From Bacteroidota bacterium (GTDB taxonomy: Bacteria; Bacteroidota; Rhodothermia; Balneolales; HLUCCA01), in NCBI GenBank assembly GCA_020832235.1, contig JAFIEZ010000015.1, positions 62,001 through 126,000 of the forward strand: 64,000 bases of DNA. Direction: 5' to 3'. Both the position numbers and the translations under genes were made by a program. The stretch's first letter is position 1, and each line of letters opens with the position of its first letter. The notes under the pieces are model-generated. The model saw nothing but the letters and a program-made list of their open reading frames with translations, was not told the origin of the DNA and ran no database searches. Positions 17,127-25,682 of the stretch are shown piece after piece.

Positions 17127-19064
17127 ATGAGCAAAAAAGTACAATACCGCGGACTTTTGGTTTTAGGTCTTTTACTGGCCATCAGCTGGACAGGGATCGA
17201 TTGGCTCAAAGAAGATTCCGCATCTGTTACTGACGGCGGTATTTCGTCAGAGGCGAACCATCTTGCCGAATTGGTTATGGTACCAGTGAATGAAAAAATA
17301 CATCTCCCTATTTCCAGCGTGGATATTGACGCAGATTATTTGGCATTGACATCAAATACCGCTACGGTGCTGGAGTCGGCCTATCATCATGCATATTTCC
17401 ATCTGGCGGCCTATGAAGAAGACCCTACATATGACACCGATCTTTCTGTAACAGAGGAGGGTATTTCCGTAAACTGGACGAGCCTGCTGCCGCCGCTTTT
17501 CGCCATTGCGATTGCCCTATGGCTGAAACAAGTGCTGATTGCCCTGTTTATCGGAGTCTGGTCGGGCGCATGGCTCGCCAATGGGGGAACCCTCAGCGGC
17601 ATATTCTACGGGTTTTTCGATACCATCGCGAAGTACATCGTACCCGGTGTGGCTGACCCCGACCGCATGGCGATTATGATTTTCACCCTGCTCATCGGCG
17701 GTGTTGTGGGCATTATATCGGCCAATGGCGGCATCCGCGGAATCATCAATATGCTCATGAAAGTGGTCAAAACCCGAATTCAGGGGCAATTCATGACCTC
17801 CATGATGGGGTTCCTGGTGTTCTTTGATGATTATGCCAACACCATGATTGTAGGCAATACCATGCGCCCGCTCACCGACAAGCTCAACATCACCCGGGCG
17901 AAACTGGCCTATCTGGTCGACTCAACCGCAGCGCCAATTGCCACGATTGCACTGGTATCTACCTGGATTGGCGCCATGGTAGCCTACATTGCCTCAGCTG
18001 AAGCCGGTATGGCCGACTATAACGAATCGGCCTACCTTGTTTTCATCAACAGCCTGCCTTATAATTTTTATGCTTTTTTCGCCATCATTTTCGTGTTGAT
18101 GATTGCCCTGAGCGGACGTGATTTTGGTCCGATGCTCACCTCCCGTATGGAGCTTCTAAAGGCGAAAACGGATCCGGCTTTCGATAAATATCACATCCAC
18201 CATAAAGGAGATGATGAAGTTGTGGAAGTGGAAGAGAGGGCATCGCACTGGCTCAACGCGGCTGTTCCCATTGCCGTGCTGATTGTCTCAACTATTGCCG
18301 GGCTTTTCATAACCGGGGAGGGTCGTACTATTCAGGACATTATTGGCTCGGCCGATTCGTATACCGCACTGACCTGGGGAGGATTGCTGGCGCTGAGTAC
18401 CGCATTTGTGATGACGTTAGGTCAACGGTTGCTGAATCAGGAAGACACCTTCAAAGCCATGTCGAAGGGGATGCATGTAATGTTTGACGGGTTGCTGATT
18501 CTTGCCCTCGCCTGGGCACTGAGCGATATCACCCAGGTGCTTGGAACAGCCCAATACCTGGTTTCGGTTTTTGACGGGTTATTGAATCCCTACTGGGTAC
18601 CGGTGCTTATTTTCGTTATCTCGGCCGGAACGGCATTTGCAACGGGTTCCAGCTGGGGTACCATGGGCATCCTTATGCCTATTTCCGTGCCGTTGGTTTG
18701 GAATTTAGGTCTGAGCGCAGGCATTGATCCGGAAGTGAGCCATCAACTGATTTATGCAAGTGTGAGTGCTGTATTGGCGGGTGCCGTATGGGGTGATCAC
18801 TGCTCCCCTATTTCAGATACTACAATTTTGAGCTCCATCGCAAGTCAGTGCGACCATATTGAACACGTGCGAACGCAATTACCTTATGCGCTGGTTGTAG
18901 GTGCTGTAAGTATTGCTGCCATCATCGCCTCCACTGTTTTAGGTATTTCCCCGTGGATAATATATCCCGTAGGAATAGCTATATTACTCGGCGTGTTATT
19001 TAAATTCGGACGTTTCGCCAGCCTCGAAGATCCGCAGAATCCGGCATTGGATGAAGCAGGATAA
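17127..19064 (+). CDS. Na+/H+ antiporter NhaC family protein
   Basis: An inner-membrane transporter of 645 residues. NhaC-family members exchange Na+ or amino-acid-like substrates for protons. The core from about residue 110 has many membrane helices, with the family stretches NGGIRGIINM, FFDDYANTMIVGNTMRPL, ATGSSWGTMGILMP and VWGDHCSPISDTT. The family is often 450-500 residues long; here an extra N-terminal helix (about 8-26) and roughly 80 polar residues precede the core, probably facing the periplasm. GGAGA lies 13 bases before ATG, a rather long distance. The GH3 gene follows 32 bp downstream and may be co-transcribed. Sodium as substrate would suit a saline habitat, but this is inference. 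Confidence 0.92.
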   Translation: MSKKVQYRGLLVLGLLLAISWTGIDWLKEDSASVTDGGISSEANHLAELVMVPVNEKIHLPISSVDIDADYLALTSNTATVLESAYHHAYFHLAAYEEDPTYDTDLSVTEEGISVNWTSLLPPLFAIAIALWLKQVLIALFIGVWSGAWLANGGTLSGIFYGFFDTIAKYIVPGVADPDRMAIMIFTLLIGGVVGIISANGGIRGIINMLMKVVKTRIQGQFMTSMMGFLVFFDDYANTMIVGNTMRPLTDKLNITRAKLAYLVDSTAAPIATIALVSTWIGAMVAYIASAEAGMADYNESAYLVFINSLPYNFYAFFAIIFVLMIALSGRDFGPMLTSRMELLKAKTDPAFDKYHIHHKGDDEVVEVEERASHWLNAAVPIAVLIVSTIAGLFITGEGRTIQDIIGSADSYTALTWGGLLALSTAFVMTLGQRLLNQEDTFKAMSKGMHVMFDGLLILALAWALSDITQVLGTAQYLVSVFDGLLNPYWVPVLIFVISAGTAFATGSSWGTMGILMPISVPLVWNLGLSAGIDPEVSHQLIYASVSAVLAGAVWGDHCSPISDTTILSSIASQCDHIEHVRTQLPYALVVGAVSIAAIIASTVLGISPWIIYPVGIAILLGVLFKFGRFASLEDPQNPALDEAG

Positions 19065-19096
19065 CACCGCTATTGGGGAATTAATAATCAAATACT

Positions 19097-20611
19097 ATGG
19101 GAATTAGATCGCTTTTAATTAAGCCTTATGCCAGGAAAATAGCTCGCGACATTGAAGACTGGTCAACCAGAGCACCTCAGACGCAACTGGATATTATGCG
19201 TTCTTTGGTAGACAAAGCTGCCACTACCCGATTCGGTAAAGACCATAATTTTAGCAGCATCCGCAATTATGAAGACTTCAAGCAACACGTTCCCATTCGC
19301 GATTACGAAGAGCTCAAACCCTACGTAGAAGCTATCAAAAGTGGTGAAAACGACGTGCTTTGGCCCGGCAGACCAGCCTATTTCGCCAAGACGTCTGGGA
19401 CAACCTCCGGCGTAAAGTATATTCCCATCTCAAAGGACAGCATTATGAACCACTTTGGTTCTGCGCGCAATGCTTCCCTGAACTACGCGGCTCGATCTAA
19501 TAATTTCAGTTACCTGGATGGTAAATTAATTTTCCTTTCCGGCAGTCCGGAACTGGAAAATGTAGGAGGAATTCCTACCGGTCGACTCTCCGGAATCGTG
19601 AACCATCAGGTTCCGGCCTGGCTCAAAACCAACCAGAAACCCAGCTACAAAACGAACTGCATCGAAGACTGGGAAGTTAAAGTTGAGCGTATTGTGGATG
19701 AAACCCTGCGCGCAAACATGACCATGATATCTGGAATTCCACCCTGGGTGCAGATGTATTACGAGCGGCTACTGGCTCGTACAGGGAAGAAAACCATACG
19801 AGACATATTCCCGAATTTCAGCCTGTTTGTCTATGGCGGAGTGAACATGGAGCCTTACCGTAAGAAGCTTGAAGAACTGGTCGGTTTTCGGGTCGACAGT
19901 GTGGAAACCTATCCGGCCAGCGAAGGCTTTATCGCCTTTCAGGATATGCCCCAATCCGAAGGACTTCTGCTCAACAGCAATTCCGGTATTTTCTTTGAGT
20001 TTATTCCCGCTGATGAATTCTTTAATGAGCATCCTACTCGTCTGATGATCGATCAGGTAGAACCAGGTGTTAGCTATGCGGTTATCATTAACAACAATGC
20101 CGGACTTTGGGGGTACAGCATAGGCGATACCGTTGAGTTTTTATCGGTGAATCCCTATCGACTGCGGGTAAACGGACGTATTAAGCATTATATATCCGCT
20201 TTTGGTGAGCATGTTATTGGCAAAGAGGTAGAAGAAGCTATGATGCGTACAGCTCAGGAGTTTGATACCCGCATCATCGAGTTTACGGTAGCACCTCAAG
20301 TGAATCCACCGAATGGGTCCCCATACCACGAATGGTTTGTTGAATTTGATGCATTACCTCTCTCGATGGAGGCGTTTACGCTGCGGTTGGATGACGAAAT
20401 GCGCGGACAAAACATCTATTACGACGATCTCATCAAAGGTCGCATCCTGCGCCCGCTGGTTGTAAATCCTATGAAACGGGATGCATTCCGCGATTACATG
20501 CGTGCTGAAGGCAAGCTAGGCGGACAAAACAAAGTCCCGAGACTGGCAAACGACCGCTCATTGGCTGATAAACTGGAAGCCTTTAAACTGGCAACGGAAA
20601 CGACCCCTTAA
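19097..20611 (+). CDS. GH3 family acyl-acid adenylating enzyme
   Basis: A 504-residue cytosolic enzyme of the GH3 group in the ANL superfamily, whose plant members conjugate carboxylic acids (auxin, jasmonate) to amino acids via an acyl-adenylate. The ATP-binding loop is KTSGTTSGVKYIP (about 98-110), and YGGVNMEPYR and SVETYPASEGF match the later nucleotide-binding boxes. Bacterial homologues are common in Bacteroidota, but their acyl and amine substrates are unknown. It lies 32 bp after the antiporter on the same strand. Transcription downstream runs towards the convergent ars operon; 209 bases separate the two stop codons. Confidence 0.92.
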   Translation: MGIRSLLIKPYARKIARDIEDWSTRAPQTQLDIMRSLVDKAATTRFGKDHNFSSIRNYEDFKQHVPIRDYEELKPYVEAIKSGENDVLWPGRPAYFAKTSGTTSGVKYIPISKDSIMNHFGSARNASLNYAARSNNFSYLDGKLIFLSGSPELENVGGIPTGRLSGIVNHQVPAWLKTNQKPSYKTNCIEDWEVKVERIVDETLRANMTMISGIPPWVQMYYERLLARTGKKTIRDIFPNFSLFVYGGVNMEPYRKKLEELVGFRVDSVETYPASEGFIAFQDMPQSEGLLLNSNSGIFFEFIPADEFFNEHPTRLMIDQVEPGVSYAVIINNNAGLWGYSIGDTVEFLSVNPYRLRVNGRIKHYISAFGEHVIGKEVEEAMMRTAQEFDTRIIEFTVAPQVNPPNGSPYHEWFVEFDALPLSMEAFTLRLDDEMRGQNIYYDDLIKGRILRPLVVNPMKRDAFRDYMRAEGKLGGQNKVPRLANDRSLADKLEAFKLATETTP

Positions 20612-20713
20612 TCAGGCCGAGGACAGAGAACCTCTTGCCATGAAGCTGGCAGAAACCCAACCTTTTACCTGACGGATCATCCCTCAACTTCACGGTAAAC
20701 CACTTGATAAAAT

Positions 20714-20791
20714 AGGTAAGCGCTTAAAAAAGGGCATGGAGCCATGCTGTATACGCTCAGCTCTGATTACCCTTTTATAGTGCACTTACCT
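20714..20791 (-). terminator. Nested inverted repeats, likely end of the ars operon
   Basis: AGGTAAG (20714-20720) pairs with CTTACCT (20785-20791); inside it AAAAGGG (20728-20734) pairs with CCCTTTT (20770-20776); inside that CATGG/CCATG forms a small hairpin (20735-20746). Read leftward, the inner hairpin ends in CCCTTTTTT, which would terminate the minus-strand operon. Confidence 0.5.
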
Positions 20792-20820
20792 TTTCTGAAA
20801 ACTTGCAGAACCTGCCCGTT

Positions 20821-21105
20821 TTAATTCTGACAAGCTGGAGCAGTGTAGCCCTCGAGCCGAAATCCGCTTTCATCGGCGTTCAAGGTTACCTGAGCAACCT
20901 GCTCGCGTGCTTCTGAAGCAACGCTGAACCGAACACCATCTACTTCAAAGGTTTCATCGGTTTCGGGAACCTCTCCGGTTATACCCATCTGCAGGGAAGG
21001 ACCGCAGCACCCCTCCGCCATAAAAAAGCGAACGGTACCGGTTTCTAGGTCATCAGCGGGGATTATATTGCGCAGTGTTTCAACTGCTTTATCGGTTATA
21101 TTCAT
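20821..21105 (-). CDS. HesB/IscA-like protein with CCGP motif
   Basis: A 94-residue protein of the HesB/IscA fold. It lacks the C-terminal CxC pair that binds iron-sulfur clusters in IscA. Instead it has GCCGPSLQMGI near residue 33 and one Cys near the end (APACQ). This pattern matches the HesB-like family found beside arsenic and redox genes, in some of which the second Cys is selenocysteine. Its ATG overlaps the arsA stop in an ATGA junction (21102-21105), so translation is coupled and it is the last gene of the ars operon. A thiol-based metalloid or redox role is inferred, not shown. Confidence 0.78.
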   Translation of the reverse strand: MNITDKAVETLRNIIPADDLETGTVRFFMAEGCCGPSLQMGITGEVPETDETFEVDGVRFSVASEAREQVAQVTLNADESGFRLEGYTAPACQN

Positions 21106-22924
21106 ACAATGGCCGTCTTTTTCATTAATACGTTTCGTAATGCATCTACCTGATCGATGCCAATAACTTCGGATGCCAGCAGGGGCATGGCAAACAGTGG
21201 AACATTATACATAGATGCGGCCTTATGCAAATAAAATTGTTGCATGGCATAGCGCGCACGGGCAAATTCACCATTATAGTCTTCCGGCTGGAGCACGTGG
21301 TTGAGTAAAACACCCTGTATGTTGATGCCAACCCGGGCAAGATCGTCTGCTGCACGTTTGCTTTCATGCAGAGGGGTGAACTCCGGATAAGCGACTAAAA
21401 AGAAGGCCGTTACAGCCGGATCTTTCATTTGCTGAATCACCGTCTCCAAGGTGCGCTTGCTGTTGTCCGTTGCCTCATCACTCTCTGAAGTCTGCGCCTT
21501 AAGCTGAATCTGCTTCTGATAATCGATGGCAATTCAAGTAATCGCAGGGTATGTCCGGTAGGTGCCGTATCCAGAACGATGTACTCCCATTGAGGATCGT
21601 TGATGAAGGTCGAGAAATGCTCAAATATGGCAATTTCTTCTGTACAAGGGGAGTCTAACTCTTCCTGAATTGAAGCAATAACCTCATCGGAATACCCATT
21701 TTTGCGGGCATCATGCAGAATAGTTGCTTTGTAGGCATCGGCTGCCAGACGCTGGTCGATGTTCGCTGCCCACACATTGGGTGATATTTCCCTGGGTTGG
21801 TGCCCCACCTCCGCTTCCAGTACCTGACCGATATGTGAAGCGGGGTCTGTGGTGATGAGCAGGGTCTTACCCTTATCTGCTACCTCGCGGGCAATGGCAC
21901 AGGCCGCAACGGTTTTCCCCACACCACCCTTTCCGGTAAAGGCCAGAATGCGACGATCTTGCTGCAGCTCCAACAGTTTCTCGAGTTCAGAGGCATCCGC
22001 GAAACCGTTAAACACCGGTGTGTTCGTCGGCTCGTTAACAATATGATCGTCGTTCTGATTAAACGCGATGGCCGCAAACCGCCGGAGGGTGTCGGTGCCT
22101 TTAATCTCACCCGACTGCATCGGAACCTGAAGCAACGGCAGGCCGATTTGCTTCAGTTCATCAATGTACACCTGCTGACGTTCGCGTTGATCGGCGAAAA
22201 TGGTACCGGCTTCGGTGTCGGGGAAAACCCCATTAATAATGAGCTGAAAGTTGTGGATACCGGTTTTTTCGAGCTCTACTTTTGCCCGTTTCGTCTCGTA
22301 AACAGATGTTTTCTCGGGTCGCGCTACCAGAAACATGGTGGACCTTTCGGCGTTACGGAGCATTTCCACAGCCGCTTCGTATTTCTTCTTCGACTCCTGA
22401 ATCTGTGACACGGGGCCAATACAGGTCTGACCGCTGCCCTGCTCGCTTTTGGCGATATAGTCGCTCCACTCGCCGGGCAAGGTCATTAGCCGAAGGGTGT
22501 GACCGGTAGGTGCGGTGTCGAAAACAACCACATCGTACCCTGTTTCGCTGAGAAAATCGGTAAACCGGTCGAAGGTGGCGATTTCAACGGTACATCCGCC
22601 GTTAAACTGCTCCCTGACCGACTCCATGGCCAGCTCATCCAGAATCTCTTCCAGAGGAGCGAGCATTTTACGCTTGTACTGATCCGTAATTTTGTCGGCA
22701 TCCAGCTGAATGACACGCAGATTCGGCAGTACAGACACCGTATCGGTGCTGATTTCCGTCTCAAAAATGTCGCCCAGGTTACCGGCTGGATCCGTAGAAA
22801 CCAACAAGGTTCGGTTTCCGGTTTCTGCTTCATACACGGCCCGGGTTGCAGCCATGCTGCTTTTACCCACCCCGCCCTTGCCTGAAAAAAAGATATAACG
22901 GGTGTCGTTTGTAGAGGAATTCAT
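21102..22924 (-). pseudogene. arsA: arsA, arsenite-pump ATPase with an internal frame break
   Basis: ArsA drives an arsenite efflux pump by ATP hydrolysis. The first open frame (21437-22924, 495 residues) holds both ATPase halves: P-loops SGKGGVGKSS (about 14-23) and TGKGGVGKTV (about 330), two DTAPTGHTLRL boxes, and Cys in GGCTVEIATF, GQTCIGP and PCTEEIAIF at the metalloid-site positions. The family's C-terminal part continues in another frame (21102-21449, starting from a TTG), and homology to ArsA resumes just after ELP near 21530, so one base has been gained or lost there. No slippery heptamer is visible. It may be a real mutation or a sequencing error. The intact length would be about 600 residues, normal for ArsA. 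The ATPase folds are complete apart from the tail. Confidence 0.85.
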
Positions 22925-23096
22925 AAGATCGTTTTCTGTAGGTATGATAAATTATGTGGCTGTCTGGAGGTCGAACAGGCATACGGTTTGAAGAGCTTGG
23001 ACGTCAATGTGATGATAGTATTCACCCTGTGGAACATCTCATCGATGCATCGCGCTGGAAACCCGTGTCTCCCCGTTTTGCCTTATAACAGAGATA

Positions 23097-23438
23097 TTAA
23101 AATGTTCCCAGAACCGTCGTGGTTGGTTTAATCTGCTTCAGCTCTGGAATGCGCTCGCTTAATTCAGTCCATGAGGGATAGGCTTTTTCCTTGATAATCT
23201 CGCCATCGATCAAGGTTACCGGAAAGTTGTTGGTTCCGTTTTCGCGAATATACTGGCGTATCACGTCGTTGCTGGTAAATGCCAATGGCTGCTGATTAAT
23301 CGCATAGCGTTGAATGGTATAACCGGCTTTTTTTGCGGTCTGCACCATTTCCTGAAGGTTTACCAGGTCTTTGTCGGGGGTTGGACCACACACGCCGGTT
23401 GAGCAGCAAAGGTTGGGTTCAAAAATTTCAATTTTCAT
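23097..23438 (-). CDS. arsD: Arsenite metallochaperone ArsD
   Basis: A 113-residue cytosolic protein that hands As(III) or Sb(III) to ArsA. The thioredoxin-like N-terminus MKIEIFEPNLCCSTGVCG contains the vicinal pair Cys11-Cys12 and Cys17, matching the metalloid site of known ArsD proteins. The extra C-terminal cysteine pairs found in some ArsD proteins are absent. It lies 51 bp after arsR and 172 bp before arsA, in the usual ars order, although the gap to arsA is wider than in most operons and holds no recognisable gene. Confidence 0.93.
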   Translation of the reverse strand: MKIEIFEPNLCCSTGVCGPTPDKDLVNLQEMVQTAKKAGYTIQRYAINQQPLAFTSNDVIRQYIRENGTNNFPVTLIDGEIIKEKAYPSWTELSERIPELKQIKPTTTVLGTF

Positions 23439-23489
23439 GATAACAGTGTTACGTATTGATGGATATTATAGTGTTGGGTAAGTGCCGGA

Positions 23490-23822
23490 TCAGCAGCATT
23501 CTCCTAAAGAAAGTGCTGCCTTACGGGAGGTTTCCCTGATAAATTGCTCGAAGGTGGCTAAAAAGTCTCGATTCAGGCAATAACATGGCTTCTCGCCGGA
23601 AAGCGTACCTTGTATAATGCCCGCATTTTTGAGCTCTTTGAGGTGTTGGGAAATGGTAGATTGCGCCAGTCCTATGGTTAGTACCAACTCCCCGCACTGA
23701 CAAGCATTATTCCGGGCCAATTCCTGAATGATAGCGATGCGTGCCGGATGCCCTAACGCCTTGGCTATAACAGCCATACTTTCTTGCTCTTCGGTGTAGA
23801 AACCTGTTTTTGATGCTCCCAT
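23490..23822 (-). CDS. arsR: ArsR-family metalloregulator
   Basis: A 110-residue winged-helix repressor that leaves DNA when it binds arsenite. The recognition region is LAQSTISQHLKELKNAG (about 52-68). Candidate As(III) ligands are the cysteines in NNACQCGEL (about 40-44) and the C-terminal ECC, and there is a further CYC at about 81-83. It is the first gene of the ars operon, divergent from the ABC exporter with 115 bp between. That spacer is very AT-rich and carries the inverted repeats listed at 23849-23897, probable operator sites that could control both directions. Confidence 0.92.
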   Translation of the reverse strand: MGASKTGFYTEEQESMAVIAKALGHPARIAIIQELARNNACQCGELVLTIGLAQSTISQHLKELKNAGIIQGTLSGEKPCYCLNRDFLATFEQFIRETSRKAALSLGECC

Positions 23823-23848
23823 AAGAAGGTGAGTTAAATTAACTTTTT

Positions 23849-23897
23849 ATTTGCATATCGCAATATTACGATATATATATATATTCCGAATGCAAAT
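23849..23897. promoter_or_regulatory. Putative ArsR operator region
   Basis: ATTTGCAT (23849-23856) and ATGCAAAT (23890-23897) are exact reverse complements that flank a second inverted repeat, ATATCG (23855-23860)/CGATAT (23869-23874), and a TA tract. It sits between the divergent arsR and ABC genes, where ArsR-type repressors usually bind. Confidence 0.5.
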
Positions 23898-23937
23898 CTG
23901 AAATCATTTCAGCGAAAAAAGGGTTATCCTTTGCACT

Positions 23938-25677
23938 ATGACACTCAGCGCTGTACTCAAACGCATCTACGGGTTTACCCGTCCTTACCGAATGAAGCTC
24001 ATTCTGGCGCTGGGCAGTGCTATGTTCGCCTCCCTGCTGTGGCTCACCGTACCCTTAGGACTTCGCGAGTTGCTCGATGCCGTCTTCGAGTCGGGTAATC
24101 GCGAGCTCCTGAATACCATCGCCCTCGTTTTGCTCGGTATTTTTCTGTTGCAGGCTATCTTCGGATTCGCCGGGTCGTATATCTTAGAGTGGATCGGCGA
24201 ACGTATGGTAACTGATTTACGCAAATCGCTGTATAGTCAGCTGCATCGACTCGGGCTCACCTTTTTCTCCAACCAACGTCTGGGGGAAATCACCTCCCGC
24301 CTCACCAACGACGTTGGCTCTGTTCGAAATGCCGCTACCAACTCCCTTTCCGAAGCTCTCACCCAAACCATCAGCCTCATCGGTTCCCTGTCGCTGATGA
24401 TTGCCTTAAACTGGCGACTCAGCGCCGTTATTTTTATCACCGTCCCGTTCGTGACCATCGCCACCCGTTACTTCGGTGAGAAAATCAAGCGCCTCTCACG
24501 CGACGTGCAAGACCGCCTGGCCGACAGCACATCCATTGCGGAGGAATCCCTGTCTGCCATTCGTGTGGTGAAATCGTTCGCGCGAGAGTCCTTCGAAACC
24601 CACCGTTACGACGCTTCTACCGAGACCTTGTTCGAAACCGCGCGCAAACGGGCCCTGCTCAGCAACATCTTCTGGAGCAGTATCGGATTCTCGTTTTTGA
24701 TGCTGATGGTGATGATCTTCTGGTTCGGCGGCACCGAAGTACTTGCCGGTAGACTCACCACAGGCGATTTGGTAGCCTTTATCTTTTATGCTTTCAACAT
24801 TGCCCGTTCGGTTGGAGGGATGTCGCGCCTGTACACCACATTTAACACTGCAGCGGGCGCCTCCGAGCGCATTTTCGAACTGCTCGACACCACTCCTGAA
24901 ATTCAGGATGCACCCAATGCTATACCCATGCCATCCATCCGTGGGCAGGTCACCTTTGCGGATGTAAGCTTCGCCTATGAGCCGGGCAGAACCATCATCC
25001 ATCCTACCAGCCTGCGTGTTGAACCCGGCGAAATCATCGCCCTGGTAGGACCTTCCGGCGCTGGAAAGACCACCCTTTTAAACCTCATCCCCCGTTTTTA
25101 TGATGTCACCTCCGGAGCTGTCCGCATCGACGGAATCGATGTTCGCGAGGTCACCCAACAGTCGCTGCGTGCCCAGATAGGACTGGTTCCTCAAGACATT
25201 CACCTGTTTGGAAGCTCCATCAAAGAGAACATCCGGTACGGACGGTTGGATGCCAGCGACGATGAAATTATGGAGGCTGCCAAATCGGCCAATGCCCATG
25301 AATTCATCATGAACTATCCCGACGGCTACAATGCTCAGATCGGCGAAAAGGGGGTAAAACTCAGCGGCGGACAGCGGCAGCGCATTGCCATTGCCCGGGC
25401 TATTTTGAAAAATCCGGCCATTTTACTGTTGGATGAGGCTACATCCGCACTCGACAGCGAATCGGAGGCTGTTGTGCAGGACGCACTGGACAGGCTTATG
25501 CAAAACCGGACTTCATTCGTGATCGCGCATCGCCTTTCAACCATACGAAATGCATCGCGAATTGTCGTAATGGATGCGGGTCAGATCGTGGAAACAGGCA
25601 CCCATGAGCAGCTATTACTGGCTGATGGACTATATGCCTCGCTGCATCGCATGCAACAGGGCGGGGTTTTGATGTAA
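23938..25677 (+). CDS. ABC exporter, MsbA-like
   Basis: A half-size ABC exporter of 579 residues in the inner membrane. Residues 1-310 form the six-helix membrane domain and residues 330-575 the ATPase. The ATPase shows Walker A GPSGAGKTT, signature LSGGQRQR, Walker B ILLLDEATSALD and the H-loop IAHRLS. It should work as a homodimer. MsbA-like members flip lipids or export drugs; no motif fixes the substrate. The ATG lies 115 bp from arsR in the opposite direction. The coding sequence seems richer in G+C than its flanks by eye, as does the NhaC gene; no count was made. Its stop is 5 bp from the stop of the convergent cyclase gene. Confidence 0.93.
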   Translation: MTLSAVLKRIYGFTRPYRMKLILALGSAMFASLLWLTVPLGLRELLDAVFESGNRELLNTIALVLLGIFLLQAIFGFAGSYILEWIGERMVTDLRKSLYSQLHRLGLTFFSNQRLGEITSRLTNDVGSVRNAATNSLSEALTQTISLIGSLSLMIALNWRLSAVIFITVPFVTIATRYFGEKIKRLSRDVQDRLADSTSIAEESLSAIRVVKSFARESFETHRYDASTETLFETARKRALLSNIFWSSIGFSFLMLMVMIFWFGGTEVLAGRLTTGDLVAFIFYAFNIARSVGGMSRLYTTFNTAAGASERIFELLDTTPEIQDAPNAIPMPSIRGQVTFADVSFAYEPGRTIIHPTSLRVEPGEIIALVGPSGAGKTTLLNLIPRFYDVTSGAVRIDGIDVREVTQQSLRAQIGLVPQDIHLFGSSIKENIRYGRLDASDDEIMEAAKSANAHEFIMNYPDGYNAQIGEKGVKLSGGQRQRIAIARAILKNPAILLLDEATSALDSESEAVVQDALDRLMQNRTSFVIAHRLSTIRNASRIVVMDAGQIVETGTHEQLLLADGLYASLHRMQQGGVLM

Positions 25678-25682
25678 GCAAC

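Noticed and set aside
21437-21540. Programmed ribosomal frameshift in arsA
   Set aside because: No slippery heptamer or downstream pseudoknot is visible near the break; a plain one-base indel or sequencing error explains it better.
22925-23096. A small gene in the arsD-arsA gap
   Set aside because: The only frame (a GTG start running into the arsA start) lacks a ribosome site and any recognisable feature.
24496-25002. A 168-codon minus-strand ORF inside the ABC exporter
   Set aside because: It is a by-product of codon bias in the exporter; no signal, domain or promoter was seen.
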